Assembly (NCBI GenBank): GCA_004796375.1
Contig: QZLA01000109.1
Coordinates: forward strand, 1 to 64,000
Direction: 5' to 3'
DNA: 64,000 bases
From: Desulfobacteraceae bacterium
GTDB taxonomy: Bacteria > Desulfobacterota > Desulfobacteria > Desulfobacterales > Desulfobacteraceae
Of this stretch, positions 43,902 to 54,493 are shown in pieces. The number at the start of each line of letters is the position of its first letter. Position 1 is the stretch's first letter. The notes below the pieces were generated by a model. It ran no database searches and had not been told where the DNA came from. It saw nothing but the letters and a program-made list of their open reading frames with translations. A program made the position numbers and the translations under genes.

Positions 43902-46784
43902 CTAATTCACGACCTCTTTTACCCTTGACCCTTTCTTTACTTTTTTCTCGTTCTTCCCGTTCTTCAGACCCAGTACCTGCTTGAGGTAAAAGCCGGTATG
44001 GGATCGGGCGTTTTGGGCCACCTCTTCAGGGGTCCCTACGGCCACCACTGTTCCGCCCCGGTCCCCGCCTTCAGGACCCAGGTCAATGAGGTGATCCGCA
44101 TACTTGATCACATCCAGATTGTGTTCGATTACCACGACGGTGTTGCCGCCCTGCACCAGCTTATCCAGAACGGAAAGCAGTTTGTTGATATCATCGGAGT
44201 GAAGGCCGGTGGTGGGCTCATCCAGGATATAAATGGTTTTTCCGGTGCTGCGTTTGCTCAGCTCCCGGGCCAGCTTGATGCGCTGGGCCTCTCCGCCTGA
44301 CAGTGTGGTGGCGGCCTGCCCCAGCTTGATGTAACCGAGTCCGACATCCACCAGGGTATCCAGTTTCTGTTTGATGGAGGAGATATTCTCGAAAAACCGG
44401 ACCGACTGGTTAATGGTCATGTCCAGGACATCGGCAATACTTTTCCCCTTGTACTTCACATCCAGGGTTTCCCGGTTATACCGCTTGCCCTTGCACACAT
44501 CACAGGCAACATAAACATCGGGCAGAAAATGCATCTCGATCTTGATAATCCCGTCACCGGTACAGGCCTCGCATCGGCCGCCCTTGACATTGAAGCTGAA
44601 CCGGCCGGGTTTGTATCCCCTGGCTTTGGATTCATTGGTTTTGGCAAACAGCTCCCGGATATGGGTAAACACTGTAGTATAGGTGCCGGGGTTACTCCTG
44701 GGTGTCCGCCCAATGGGGGACTGGTCGATATGGATCACTTTATCGAGATACTCCATACCGGACACCGACCGGCATACGCCTGCCGGCCGCCTGGAACGAA
44801 ACAGATGATTGGCCAGGGAATTATACAGGGTGGACAGAACCAAGGTGGATTTGCCGGAACCGGACACACCGGTCACACAGATAAAACACCCCAATGGGAA
44901 CGTGACGTCAATTTTCTTGAGATTGTTGGATGACGCCCCGAGCACCTCAACCACCTTGCCGTTTCCGGCGCGGCGTTTCTCAGGGATATTGATCGATTTC
45001 TTCCCGGACAGGTATTGGCCGGTCAGGGTATTTTTTCGTCGGAGCATCTGCTTGGGGGTTCCTGAAAATACCACTTCACCGCCATTGAGCCCAGCACCGG
45101 GACCGATATCGATCACATGGTCGGCTGCCAGGATGGTCTCCTCGTCATGTTCAACCACCAGCACGGTGTTGCCAAGATTTCTCAGGTTCATCAGGGTGCT
45201 CAGCAGCCTTGCATTGTCCCGCTGATGGAGACCGATGGAGGGCTCGTCCAGCACATAGAGCACGCCGGTCAGTTTGGACCCGATCTGGGTGGCCAGGCGG
45301 ATCCGCTGGCTTTCCCCGCCGGACAGTGTGGCGGCTGACCGGTCCAGGGTCAGGTATTCAAGACCGACATTCTCCAGAAATCCCAACCGCTCTTCAAGTT
45401 CTTTAATGATGCTCTGGGCCACCACCTGATCCTTACCGGACAGGGACAGGGAGGTGATAAACCGCCCGGCATTCTGGACCGAAAGGGAGGTGAGTTCCCA
45501 GATGGTTTTCCCGGCCACCCTGACCGCGCCGGAAGCCGGGTTCAGCCGGGTCCCCCTGCATTCAGAGCAGGTGGTAAAATTCATGTATTTTTTAATCTCT
45601 TCGCGCATATAGCTCGAATCGGTTTCATGGTACCGGCGCTGCAAATTGGGAATAACGCCCTCAAACGTGCGCTTGTACTTTACCCGTTTGCCCACCCGTT
45701 CCATGTAAAAATCCACCTTCTGCTTTTTTGACCCGTACAAAAGGACCTGCTGAAAGGTTTTGGACAGCTTGTTGAAAGGGGTATAAATGTCCTGGCTGTA
45801 ATGTTCGGTCAATGCATCGAGAAACTCCATGAACTGAACGGAATCCCTTCCCGCCCAAGGCAGGATCGCACCCTCCCGCAGTGAGAGGGTGGGGTCGGGT
45901 ACCACCAGATCCGGATCAAACTCGGTGGTGGACCCAAGGCCATCACAATTGGAACATGCTCCCTGGGGAGAGTTGAATGAGAAACTGGCCGGTGTGAATT
46001 CCGGATAGCTGATACCGCAGGTGATGCACGAGGCGTTCTCGCTGAACAGGGTCTCTTCATCCGTGTCCATGTTCAGGACCGATATGATCCCTTCGGACAG
46101 GGACAGGGCCAGTTCAAGGGAATCTGACAGGCGCTTTTCGATGCCCGACTTGATCACCAGGCGGTCCACCACGGCCTCCACACGGTGTTTTTTGTTCTTA
46201 TCGAGTTTGGGCAGGTCATCCGTGGTATAAATCTCCTGGTTGACCCGTATCCGCGCAAACCCCTCTTTTTTCAACCGGGCAAAGAGCCGCTCATGGGTCC
46301 CCTTCTGGTTGATGGCCAGGGGGGACAGGATCACGATCTTGCTCTTTTCCGGCAGGGTCAGCACCCGGTCCGTGATCTGGTCAATGGACATGGAGGAGAT
46401 GGGCTTTCCGCAGACATGGCAATACGGGTTGCCGATCCGGGCATAGAGCAGCCTGAGATAGTCATAGATCTCGGTTACGGTCCCCACAGTGGACCTGGGG
46501 TTGTGGCTGGCGGTTTTCTGTTCAATGGAGATGGCTGGCGACAGCCCCATGATCATATCCACATCCGGTTTGTTCATCTGTCCCAGAAACTGGCGAGCGT
46601 ATGTGGATAAAGACTCCACGTACCGCCGCTGTCCTTCGGCATACAGGGTGTCAAATGCCAGGGTGGATTTCCCGGATCCGGACAGCCCTGTGATAATGGT
46701 TAAACTGTTCCTCGGGATTTCAACATCGATATTTTTAAGGTTGTGCTCCCGCGCCCCTTTGATAATAATTTTGTCTTTTTTCAT
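43902..46784 (-). CDS. uvrA: Excinuclease ABC subunit A
   Basis: This 960-aa nucleotide-excision repair damage sensor has two ABC modules (Walker A GLSGSGKS near 35 and GVSGSGKS near 640; signatures [12 protein letters not shown] and [12 protein letters not shown]). It has two zinc modules with CxxC pairs (CITCG...CSNCDG and CEACTGDG...CDVCKG). The Lys/Arg-rich tail is normal. It is coupled to pdxA by an ATGA overlap. Confidence 0.98.
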   Translation of the reverse strand: MKKDKIIIKGAREHNLKNIDVEIPRNSLTIITGLSGSGKSTLAFDTLYAEGQRRYVESLSTYARQFLGQMNKPDVDMIMGLSPAISIEQKTASHNPRSTVGTVTEIYDYLRLLYARIGNPYCHVCGKPISSMSIDQITDRVLTLPEKSKIVILSPLAINQKGTHERLFARLKKEGFARIRVNQEIYTTDDLPKLDKNKKHRVEAVVDRLVIKSGIEKRLSDSLELALSLSEGIISVLNMDTDEETLFSENASCITCGISYPEFTPASFSFNSPQGACSNCDGLGSTTEFDPDLVVPDPTLSLREGAILPWAGRDSVQFMEFLDALTEHYSQDIYTPFNKLSKTFQQVLLYGSKKQKVDFYMERVGKRVKYKRTFEGVIPNLQRRYHETDSSYMREEIKKYMNFTTCSECRGTRLNPASGAVRVAGKTIWELTSLSVQNAGRFITSLSLSGKDQVVAQSIIKELEERLGFLENVGLEYLTLDRSAATLSGGESQRIRLATQIGSKLTGVLYVLDEPSIGLHQRDNARLLSTLMNLRNLGNTVLVVEHDEETILAADHVIDIGPGAGLNGGEVVFSGTPKQMLRRKNTLTGQYLSGKKSINIPEKRRAGNGKVVEVLGASSNNLKKIDVTFPLGCFICVTGVSGSGKSTLVLSTLYNSLANHLFRSRRPAGVCRSVSGMEYLDKVIHIDQSPIGRTPRSNPGTYTTVFTHIRELFAKTNESKARGYKPGRFSFNVKGGRCEACTGDGIIKIEMHFLPDVYVACDVCKGKRYNRETLDVKYKGKSIADVLDMTINQSVRFFENISSIKQKLDTLVDVGLGYIKLGQAATTLSGGEAQRIKLARELSKRSTGKTIYILDEPTTGLHSDDINKLLSVLDKLVQGGNTVVVIEHNLDVIKYADHLIDLGPEGGDRGGTVVAVGTPEEVAQNARSHTGFYLKQVLGLKNGKNEKKVKKGSRVKEVVN

Positions 46785-47833
46785 ATGGTGCTGTCTTTAC
46801 TGGTGGTACTTTCTTGGCTGGATGCCTGGAATGCTGCCATGCGGATGGCGGCCATCAGGCTGGAGTGATCGGCAACCCCCTCACCGGCAATATCATAGGC
46901 CGTACCGTGGTCCACGGATGTTCTGATGATGGGAAGTCCTATTGTGGTATTTACCCCGTCTTTGAAATGGATCAGTTTGAACGGAATCAACCCCTGATCG
47001 TGATACATGCAGACCACGGCATCAAATTTTTGGTTCAATGCCTGGTAGAACACGGTATCGGGCGGCAAAGGTCCTGCGGCCTCAAACCCCATGCTGCATG
47101 CGGTCTCCACGGCAGGCCGGATGATCTGCCCCTCTTCAGCACCGAACAGGGTATCCTCTCCGGCATGGGGATTCAACCCGGCAACGGCAATTTTCGGGGA
47201 CCGGATACCGAACCGCTGCTCAAGGCTTTGATGGGTCATCCGGATGGTTTTCACGATGCTCCCCCGGGTCAGGGATGCCGGTACCCGGGACAGGGCCATA
47301 TGAATGGTCACCAGGACCACCCTGAGCCGGTCACCTGCCATCATCATGGCGTATTCACCGGCATTGGTTCTTGCGGCCAGCAATTCGGTATGGCCGTGGA
47401 ATTCAGATCCGGCAAGTTTCATGGCCGTCTTTGTAATCGGACAGGTGACCAGCGCATCAATTCGATGCTTTATGGCCAGATCAATACCCGTCTCAATATA
47501 GTTGAGCATGCCTCTTGAGGTTTCAGGGGTGGGTTCACCCGGAATTACCGATGACCCCTTGAGCTTCGAGGCAGTGATCAGATCAATCCCCCCCTCGGTA
47601 AAACGGCACTCATCCATGGATCGAACCGGGTTGATGTCGGCCTGCCTCTTGAGTAATCGCAAGGCGGCCTCCAGGGTATCGGCATCCCCGATGGCCAGGG
47701 GCCGGCACCATTCATAGATCCGGGGTTCCAGCAAGGCCTTGCACAGGATTTCCGGGCCGATACCCACCGGGTCGCCCATTGTAATCCCTACAACAGGCAA
47801 GGGTTGCTGTTGATTATGGTGTTGAGAGTTCAT
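46781..47833 (-). CDS. pdxA: 4-hydroxythreonine-4-phosphate dehydrogenase
   Basis: This 350-aa NAD-dependent enzyme of pyridoxal phosphate synthesis has [10 protein letters not shown], the metal-binding HGHTELLA region, [12 protein letters not shown], and the C-terminal [11 protein letters not shown] and [11 protein letters not shown]. It begins on the edge of a 0.5-kb AT-rich gap and overlaps uvrA at its end. The pdxA-uvrA coupling has no evident metabolic logic. Confidence 0.96.
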   Translation of the reverse strand: MNSQHHNQQQPLPVVGITMGDPVGIGPEILCKALLEPRIYEWCRPLAIGDADTLEAALRLLKRQADINPVRSMDECRFTEGGIDLITASKLKGSSVIPGEPTPETSRGMLNYIETGIDLAIKHRIDALVTCPITKTAMKLAGSEFHGHTELLAARTNAGEYAMMMAGDRLRVVLVTIHMALSRVPASLTRGSIVKTIRMTHQSLEQRFGIRSPKIAVAGLNPHAGEDTLFGAEEGQIIRPAVETACSMGFEAAGPLPPDTVFYQALNQKFDAVVCMYHDQGLIPFKLIHFKDGVNTTIGLPIIRTSVDHGTAYDIAGEGVADHSSLMAAIRMAAFQASSQESTTSKDSTI

Positions 47834-48345
47834 TCTGAGGTCCGCTTGGTTAGAAATACAAAATCAAGGTGACAATATACTATTGAAATCAAAATTAGTA
47901 AACCTCATTGAATGTTTAAAAATTTGTGAAACTATTGAAATTATCAGGCATATGAAAAAATGGTAACAAATTGTAAAAATCAAAAAAAAAGGTCAAAAAA
48001 TAAAGGAAATCGGAGCTTTTTATTTGAGACATAATTGTGTGACCCGTTTCAAACCCAAAAAATATTAAGCGATTTAAATGGGTTAAAGAAGTGGTTGTAT
48101 TTATAGAAAAAATCTTTGTTTCACACAATATTTTATTTAAAAACAATTAGTTATAAACGCCACATTAACATCAACCTAATGAAAACCTAACCCGTCAAAC
48201 TCGGTTTGACCGTCCACCCATTTTACAATAAAAATTTGATACCTCAGCAGGATCAGGGTCAAACACTGTTATAGTTGTTGTAATTTGTATTTAGCGCCAG
48301 CAGTTATTAACCGTACTCTAATGAAAAAGGCAATACTTTAACCCT
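47834..48345. other. AT-rich gap between pdxA and dnaA (possible divergent control region)
   Basis: About 510 bp without a convincing gene. It holds a short perfect palindrome GTCAAAC-TCG-GTTTGAC (48194-48210), a further GTCAAAC near 48262, and a direct repeat CTAATGAAAA at 48176 and 48318. I find no TTATNCACA DnaA box, so I do not call it oriC. Promoters for pdxA and dnaA should lie here. Confidence 0.5.
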
Positions 48346-49755
48346 ATGAAATCCCTTTGGAATCAAGTTAAACAATCTATTAAAGACGACATTCCCGACC
48401 ACATGTACAGAATGTGGATCGAGCCTGTCCGATTTTTAGACGCCAATGACAGCCACATTACCCTTTCGAGCCCCAACGCGTTTTCTGCCAAGCGGCTCCG
48501 GGATAACTACCTGATCATTTTTGAAAAAGCATTTTCCAAACTGGGGATTGATGATGTTAAAATAGATCTTTCTGTTAATAAAGCGGTCACCCCCTCAAAA
48601 GAAGCACCCACCCAAAACCCTCAAGGCATTGAAAACAGGACTGCCTCCTATCCGGCCCTGCCTGCATACACGGCACGGGCGTTTGATAGACAGATGGAAA
48701 TCCCCGGCCTGGATATCCCCTTTAAAAGCGGCAGGATGTTTAAAAAAGAATTTACATTTGATGATTTTGTGGTGGGCGACAATTCAGATTTTGCATATTC
48801 CGCGTCATTGTCCCTGGCCCAGGGGCATTTTACCGGAAATAATATCCTCTACCTTCTTTCCGGTACCGGCCTGGGCAAAAGCCACCTGTCCCAGGCCGCC
48901 GGCCGCCATATCATCACGAAAGGGTATTCAGACTCGGTTTACTATGTCACTGCTGAAGATTTTACCAATGAGATGATCTTCTCTTTGAAAAACAATAAAA
49001 TTGAGCAGTTCAAGGAAAAATACAGAACAAGGTGTGATGTGCTGATCCTTGAAGATATCCATTTCCTGGCAGGGAAAGATGCCACCCAGAAAGAGCTGGC
49101 CATCACGTTGGATTACCTGTTGGACGCCAATAAGAAAATCATCTTTTCCGGCTGCAATCTTCCGGACGAGATCCCCAAAATGAATGATCAGCTCAAGTCG
49201 AGACTCAAACTCGGCCTGATTACCAAGATTGACCGGCCCAACTATAAAACCCGGGTAAAAATTCTAAAGAAAAAATCCAAGTGCAATGGCTACCTGATCC
49301 CTGAAGATGTGGTGGAATACCTGGCCCAGGAACTTAGCGAGGATGTCCGACAGCTTGAAAGCGGATTGAACGGTGTCGCGGCAAGAGCCAGCCTCTTGGG
49401 AGAGCAGATCGATATTGATCTGGCCAGAAGCGTTTTGGAAACCTTTTCCCTGCAACGAAAACTGGTCACCGTGGATCGAATTAAAAAACTGGTCTGCAAG
49501 GAGTTTAGCATATCGGAAAAAGAGATCATCTCAGCATCCCGGAAGCAGAAAATCGTCAAGCCCAGGCAGATGGGCATTTTTCTTTCCAGGAAGTATACGG
49601 ACCAGCCCTTGAAGAACATCGGGAAGAGCTTCAACCGGTATCATGCCACGGCCATATATGCCATCAATGCCGTGGAAAAAGAGATCAAGCAGAAAGGGCA
49701 GCTGTTTGAACAGGTGAAGTACCTTTCCCGGAAAATCGAATCAGGCAACCTATAA
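48346..49755 (+). CDS. dnaA: Divergent chromosomal replication initiator DnaA
   Basis: This 469-aa protein has all DnaA domains. Domain I is ~1-75, followed by a linker and an AAA+ domain (~130-350: Walker A GTGLGKSHLSQA, Walker B LILEDIHFLAGK, and LKSRLKLGL in place of the usual RSRFxxGL). Domain IV carries KPRQMGIFLSRKYTDQPL. The DnaA-box recognition signature, normally GGRDHTTVLHA, reads NRYHATAIYAI; the Asp is Tyr and one residue is missing. It may therefore recognise other boxes. dnaN is not adjacent; a GlcD-like oxidase follows after 2 nt. It could be the main initiator or a second paralogue. Confidence 0.88.
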   Translation: MKSLWNQVKQSIKDDIPDHMYRMWIEPVRFLDANDSHITLSSPNAFSAKRLRDNYLIIFEKAFSKLGIDDVKIDLSVNKAVTPSKEAPTQNPQGIENRTASYPALPAYTARAFDRQMEIPGLDIPFKSGRMFKKEFTFDDFVVGDNSDFAYSASLSLAQGHFTGNNILYLLSGTGLGKSHLSQAAGRHIITKGYSDSVYYVTAEDFTNEMIFSLKNNKIEQFKEKYRTRCDVLILEDIHFLAGKDATQKELAITLDYLLDANKKIIFSGCNLPDEIPKMNDQLKSRLKLGLITKIDRPNYKTRVKILKKKSKCNGYLIPEDVVEYLAQELSEDVRQLESGLNGVAARASLLGEQIDIDLARSVLETFSLQRKLVTVDRIKKLVCKEFSISEKEIISASRKQKIVKPRQMGIFLSRKYTDQPLKNIGKSFNRYHATAIYAINAVEKEIKQKGQLFEQVKYLSRKIESGNL

Positions 49756-49757
49756 GT

Positions 49758-51137
49758 ATGCCGCTTTCAGATACTGTTTTTAAACAGTTAGAGCAGATTA
49801 CAGGCCCCACCTTTTGCACTCGGAAAAAGGAGGAGTGCCTGGTTTATTCCTATGATGCAGCCGGAGACTCTCACCTGCCGGATGCTGTTGTTTTTCCGGG
49901 CAATGAAGACCAGGTCAGCCAGATCATGGCGCTTGCCACCAGGCACCGGTTCCCCGTGATTCCAAGGGGCTCCGGGTCAGGGATGACCGGTGGCGCCATA
50001 CCGGTGATGGGGGGCGTGGTCATGGTGTTCAACCGGATGAACCGGATCATCGATATTGATACTGAAAATATGCTGATCCGGGTTGAGCCCGGGGTGATCA
50101 CCCAGGATATCCACAAGGCGGTTGAAAAACTGGGGCTGTTTTACCCGCCGGATCCTGCCAGCTCTGCGGTGTGTACCATCGGCGGCAATATTGGTGAGTG
50201 TGCCGGCGGTCCCAGGGCCGTAAAATACGGTGTCACCCGTGATTATGTCCTTGGATTGAGGGCTGTACTGCCCAGCGGGAACATCATCACCACCGGTGTG
50301 GACACTGCCAAGGGTGTGGCCGGTTATGATCTCACCCGTTTGCTGACCGGATCCGAAGGCACACTGGCGGTTGTGACCCAGGTCACCCTCAAGCTGCTCC
50401 CCAAGCCGGCGAAGGTGAAAACCCTGGCGGTTTTATTCGAGGATATCGAACATGCGGCCCGCACCGTTTCCGGGATCATGAACCAGGCCTTGATTCCCCG
50501 TTGTGTTGAATTCCTGGATGAAGCCTCCATCAACCTGGTCAGGGACTATTTTGAATTTGATGTACCCCGGGACATCCGGGCCCTCCTGATCATTGAGGTG
50601 GATGGCAGTGCACAGATGGTGGAATCCGATTTTCAAACCGTTCAGGATTTCTGCACGCAAATGGGCGCAGCCCAGATGATCACGGCCCGCACACCCGAAG
50701 AGGCCGCATCGCTGTGGAAAGGGAGAAAAGCGTTATCTCCTGCCCTTTACCGGATAGCCAACACCAAGATTAATGAAGACATTGTCGTTCCGATCAAGCA
50801 TATCCCAACCATGGTCCGGTACCTTGAAAATATCCAGAAGGACACCGGACTGACCATAGTGAGTTTCGGCCATGCCGGTGACGGAAATATCCATTGCAAT
50901 ATCATGTACGATAAAACCGATGAAGCGCAGACCCAACTGGCAAAAAAGGCCGTGGATGACCTGTTCAGGAAAACATTGGCCTTAGGGGGGACCATAACGG
51001 GTGAGCACGGCGTGGGTACCACCAAGCAAAAATACCTGCCCTGGGAGCTGGATGACACTCAAATTGCCCTCATGAAGGGAATCAAGCAGGTTTTTGATCC
51101 GGACCGTATTCTGAACCCCGGAAAAATTTTTCTATAA
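49758..51137 (+). CDS. FAD-linked oxidase, GlcD / D-lactate dehydrogenase type
   Basis: This 459-aa flavoprotein has the PCMH FAD-binding domain (~40-220: RGSGSGMTGGAIP, PPDPASSAVCTIGGNI, GYDLTRLLTGSEGTL) and the FAD-oxidase C-terminal domain (~220-458: FGHAGDGNIHCN, GEHGVGTTK, FDPDRILNPGK). Family members oxidise D-lactate, glycolate or related 2-hydroxyacids. No iron-sulfur partner follows, unlike glcDF operons. It starts 2 nt after dnaA and has no separate promoter space. Lactate as substrate fits a sulfate reducer but is not proven. Confidence 0.9.
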   Translation: MPLSDTVFKQLEQITGPTFCTRKKEECLVYSYDAAGDSHLPDAVVFPGNEDQVSQIMALATRHRFPVIPRGSGSGMTGGAIPVMGGVVMVFNRMNRIIDIDTENMLIRVEPGVITQDIHKAVEKLGLFYPPDPASSAVCTIGGNIGECAGGPRAVKYGVTRDYVLGLRAVLPSGNIITTGVDTAKGVAGYDLTRLLTGSEGTLAVVTQVTLKLLPKPAKVKTLAVLFEDIEHAARTVSGIMNQALIPRCVEFLDEASINLVRDYFEFDVPRDIRALLIIEVDGSAQMVESDFQTVQDFCTQMGAAQMITARTPEEAASLWKGRKALSPALYRIANTKINEDIVVPIKHIPTMVRYLENIQKDTGLTIVSFGHAGDGNIHCNIMYDKTDEAQTQLAKKAVDDLFRKTLALGGTITGEHGVGTTKQKYLPWELDDTQIALMKGIKQVFDPDRILNPGKIFL

Positions 51138-51141
51138 TTTT

Positions 51142-51375
51142 TTAATGAAGTTTTACTGCGTACTGGTTGTTGACCAGCAGCCTTTCCAGCACATCCATCT
51201 TCGGATTTTTACCTTTTAAAATACTGCACTTTAATGCAACTGCGCAGTACTGGGCACATAATTTATTCTTTTTGGTGAACTCTCCGAAACAGTCGGGAGT
51301 ATCAATTGAATCCAAATGTGCATCCGATTGATTCTGAGAAGTATCGATCACATCGTCCAGTTGTTTTATTTCCAT
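51142..51375 (-). CDS. Small Cys-rich protein of unknown function
   Basis: This 77-aa protein has a CFGEF-x6-CAQYC-x5-C cysteine pattern in its middle (CFGEFTKKNKLCAQYCAVAL). That resembles short metal-binding motifs found in many uncharacterised bacterial proteins. AGGATTCTC precedes the ATG, so translation is plausible. It runs convergent to the GlcD gene with a 4-bp gap. No function is assigned. Confidence 0.6.
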   Translation of the reverse strand: MEIKQLDDVIDTSQNQSDAHLDSIDTPDCFGEFTKKNKLCAQYCAVALKCSILKGKNPKMDVLERLLVNNQYAVKLH

Positions 51376-51427
51376 GAGAATCCTAAATAATGGGCATGAT
51401 TCTTAATCACAGTTTTAATTGAATGGG

Positions 51428-53059
51428 CTAACTATAGTTACTTTTTACCATATATTCAAGTTTTTCTACGAGGGGCTCCAAGGTACCCCTGTCCCTGGCG
51501 CTGACACATATGCCATTGTTTATCAGCCATTTATCCTCAAATTCATCCATATTCACCCGGTCAATTTTATTAAAAACATACATACTGGGGATGGTGGACA
51601 GTTTCAGGCGGGACATAATGCTTTCTACCGCTTCCATCTGCTGCTTAAACCGTGGATTGGAGATATCCACCACATGAAGAATGATATCCGCATCCCTGAG
51701 TTCTTCAAGGGTTGCATGAAATGCTTCCATCAGCGCTTTGGGCAAATGCTGTATAAATCCAACCGTATCCGTGATAATCACTTCCGTATCCTTGGGGAAT
51801 CTCAGACGGCGTGAAGATGGATCCAGGGTGGCAAACAGGCGGTTTGCGGCGATGATCTTACTCTGGGTCAATGTATTGAGAAGGGTGGATTTCCCGGCAT
51901 TGGTGTATCCCACAATGGAGATGATCGGCAGGTCTTTTCGCTTGCGCCTTGCTTTCTGCTGCAGCCGCTGCTTTCGGATCTTATCGATCTCCTTTTTCAG
52001 CTGGGTGATTTTATCCCTGACCCGCCGCCGGTTAATCTCCAGCTTGGTTTCTCCGGGGCCCCTGCCGCCGATACCGCCGGTTAGCCTGGACATGGCTGTA
52101 TTTTTAGTCACCAGCCGGGGCAGAAGATACTCCATCTGGGCCAGCTCCACCTGGAATTTTCCCTCTCTGGATTTGGCCTGGTGGGCAAAGATATCCAGAA
52201 TCAGCTGGGTTCGGTCGATCACCTTCATTTCCACAAAATCGGTAATCGAGCGGATCTGTGATGGCGTCAGCTCCCGGTCAAAGATCAGCATGGTGGCATA
52301 TTTCTGGATGGCGGAAATGGTCAGATCCGCCAGTTTTCCCCTCCCCACGACAAACTTGGGATCGATTTTTCTCCTACGCTGGACTGCGGTTCCGATCACA
52401 TTGATACCGCTGGTCTTGCACAACTCCTTGAGTTCTTCCAGAGAGGCCCTGGATTCCCTGGGATCGTCCGTGGTGGCATTGATTAAAAACGCCGATTCCT
52501 CGCCGCTGCCTGCTTTGTGAAGGGAATTTTTCCTTGAAAGTTCTGTTTCAAGGGCCAGGATCCGCCCCATACAGTCCATGGCCGTATCATGAATGGTAAA
52601 CGGCTTTAGAACTTCATAGGGTGCCCCCTCTTCATCCACCAGGATATGCCCGGCATATACCGGTCCGGGCCGCCCGTCTTCCAGAACCGTGACCGCAGCC
52701 ATAAAGTCAAGCCTGAGCAGCGCCAGGTCGGTGAGGTCATCCTTGGTCAGGATTTCATTTTTCAAATGGGTATGAATACATCTCAACCCCTTGAGCCGTC
52801 CGGGAATCGCCATATGGTTCGGTGTCACCGGAATCATGATGCCGTGGGCATCCCCGATAATCACATGCTGGGTTTTCCCGTTCCGGTCTACCAGGATACC
52901 GATCTGCCGTCGGATCTGATGAGACAATGATACCAGGCGCGCCCCCTGCTCCGATGTGAACAACTCATCCGGCGGAACGGTTAAATCATACAGTTTTTCA
53001 ATCTGCTTGATCTGGGCCGGTCGCAGCCCTGATGTGTTACCGATGACGTTTCGTTTCAT
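51428..53059 (-). CDS. hflX: Ribosome-associated GTPase HflX
   Basis: This 543-aa GTPase rescues or splits stalled ribosomes. It has the HflX N-terminal domain, a coiled linker, GGIGGRGPGETKLE, Walker A GYTNAGKSTLLN, switch DTVGFIQHLPK and FNKIDRV. It is about 100 residues longer than E. coli HflX because of an N-terminal extension (~1-190), as seen in many Desulfobacterota. The ATG overlaps dnaB's end (ATGA), making it the last gene of the rpsF operon. Confidence 0.95.
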   Translation of the reverse strand: MKRNVIGNTSGLRPAQIKQIEKLYDLTVPPDELFTSEQGARLVSLSHQIRRQIGILVDRNGKTQHVIIGDAHGIMIPVTPNHMAIPGRLKGLRCIHTHLKNEILTKDDLTDLALLRLDFMAAVTVLEDGRPGPVYAGHILVDEEGAPYEVLKPFTIHDTAMDCMGRILALETELSRKNSLHKAGSGEESAFLINATTDDPRESRASLEELKELCKTSGINVIGTAVQRRRKIDPKFVVGRGKLADLTISAIQKYATMLIFDRELTPSQIRSITDFVEMKVIDRTQLILDIFAHQAKSREGKFQVELAQMEYLLPRLVTKNTAMSRLTGGIGGRGPGETKLEINRRRVRDKITQLKKEIDKIRKQRLQQKARRKRKDLPIISIVGYTNAGKSTLLNTLTQSKIIAANRLFATLDPSSRRLRFPKDTEVIITDTVGFIQHLPKALMEAFHATLEELRDADIILHVVDISNPRFKQQMEAVESIMSRLKLSTIPSMYVFNKIDRVNMDEFEDKWLINNGICVSARDRGTLEPLVEKLEYMVKSNYS

Positions 53060-54435
53060 TCAGTGTCCTGAAAGGAACCCATGGCCAACTCTTCAAACCG
53101 GGTATAAGAGGACAGAAAATGCATCAGTGCCGTGCCAACGGCACCATTCCTGTTTTTAGCCACAATGATTTCAGCCTTGCCCTTGTTAGGGTTATCCTCT
53201 TCCTTGTTATACACCTCATCCCGGTAAATAAATGCCACGATATCGGCATCCTGTTCCAGGGCACCGGACTCTCGAAGGTCGGACAGCATCGGCCGTTTGT
53301 CCGATCGCTGTTCCAGCATCCGGTTCAACTGTGACAAGGCGATGATCGGGACATTCAGCTCTTTGGCCAGGGCCTTGAGTGCCCGGGATATTTCAGCAAT
53401 CTCAAGATCTCTCCTGTCCGATTTAAAAGGCGGCCGCATCAGCTGAAGGTAATCGATAATGATCAGTCCCAGGCCGTGATCTTTTTTCAGGCGCCGGGTT
53501 TTGGCCCGGATTTCCATGGCCGTGATATTGGGGGTGTCATCGATAAAAATCGGCAGGTCATTCAAAATACCGGCGGCATCGGTTGCGTTCTGCCAGTCTT
53601 CAGGACTGATAAATCCGGTCCTGAGCCGGTTCGAGTCGATCCGTGCCTCTGAGGTCAGCAGCCGCATGGACAACTGCTCATTGGACATCTCAAGGGAAAA
53701 AACCGCAACAGGGGCATTTTCTTCAAACGCCACATTCCGGGCAATATTCAATGCAAATGCCGTCTTTCCCATACTGGGCCTGGCCGCCAGGATGATCAGG
53801 TCGGACCCCTGCAGGCCGGATGTAATGGCATTCAGGCGCATGTAGCCGGTGGACAGGCCGGACAGACCGCCTGATTTGCCCTGCTGCTCCTCAAGTTTAT
53901 CTATGTTCAGGTTGATCAACTCACCAAGACTTGCAAAGGTGTTACCGCTTTTGGATTCAGAAATATTGAAGACCTGGTTTTCCGCATAGTCGATGATATC
54001 GCCAAAATCCCCCTTGTCCTTGAGACATCGGTCGATGATCTGGGACGATGCATTGATCAGTGACCGCAGTGACGCCTTCCCCTTGATGATTTTTGCATAA
54101 TGGACCGCATTCAAAGCCACAGGTGCTGAATCTGCAATGGATGCCAGGTAGGCGGCACCGCCTACCGATTCCAACTCCTCTTTTTCCTTGAGGCGGTTGG
54201 CCACGGTCACCAGGTCGGCAGGATCATCCTGGCTGAACAATTCTAAAACAGCACGGTAGATTTTTTGATGGGCGCCTTTATAAAAATCTTCCCAGGACAG
54301 GATCTCAACAATTTCCAGCAAGTTGTTGTTATTGATAAAGATCGCACTCAATATCGACTCTTCAGCGTCGATATCGTGAGGCGGCGTCGTTTTCAGAAGG
54401 GGATCTGTTTCTGGATTTTTTTTCTTGTCCGCCAT
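53056..54435 (-). CDS. dnaB: Replicative DNA helicase DnaB
   Basis: This 459-aa hexameric helicase unwinds DNA at the fork. Its N-terminal primase-binding domain begins PPHDIDAEESILSAI. The RecA-like domain has Walker A ARPSMGKTAFALN, Walker B LIIIDYLQLM, LSQLNR and the C-terminal AKNRNG. Placement after rplI is the common bacterial order. There is no intein or other insertion. Confidence 0.97.
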   Translation of the reverse strand: MADKKKNPETDPLLKTTPPHDIDAEESILSAIFINNNNLLEIVEILSWEDFYKGAHQKIYRAVLELFSQDDPADLVTVANRLKEKEELESVGGAAYLASIADSAPVALNAVHYAKIIKGKASLRSLINASSQIIDRCLKDKGDFGDIIDYAENQVFNISESKSGNTFASLGELINLNIDKLEEQQGKSGGLSGLSTGYMRLNAITSGLQGSDLIILAARPSMGKTAFALNIARNVAFEENAPVAVFSLEMSNEQLSMRLLTSEARIDSNRLRTGFISPEDWQNATDAAGILNDLPIFIDDTPNITAMEIRAKTRRLKKDHGLGLIIIDYLQLMRPPFKSDRRDLEIAEISRALKALAKELNVPIIALSQLNRMLEQRSDKRPMLSDLRESGALEQDADIVAFIYRDEVYNKEEDNPNKGKAEIIVAKNRNGAVGTALMHFLSSYTRFEELAMGSFQDTE

Positions 54436-54447
54436 TATAGATTAACT

Positions 54448-54486
54448 ATTGACGGCCCGCCAGGAATCACATGGCAGACCGTCAAT
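54448..54486 (-). repeat. Hairpin between rplI and dnaB
   Basis: ATTGACGG and CCGTCAAT are perfect 8-bp arms, with a further GCCA/TGGC pairing inside. It fills most of the 58-bp gap. No T-run follows, so it may moderate rather than stop transcription from ribosomal genes into dnaB. Confidence 0.5.
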
Positions 54487-54493
54487 TATTGAA

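Noticed and set aside
46814-47518. Open frame of 234 aa opposite pdxA
   Set aside because: It has no motif; pdxA on the other strand explains the region.
47916-48146. 76-aa frame in the AT-rich gap before dnaA
   Set aside because: It is Phe/Asn-rich from simple AT-rich DNA, has no ribosome site and no motif.
47834-48345. Chromosomal origin (oriC)
   Set aside because: The region is AT-rich and beside dnaA, but I find no TTATNCACA box and no dnaN, so the sequence alone does not support it.
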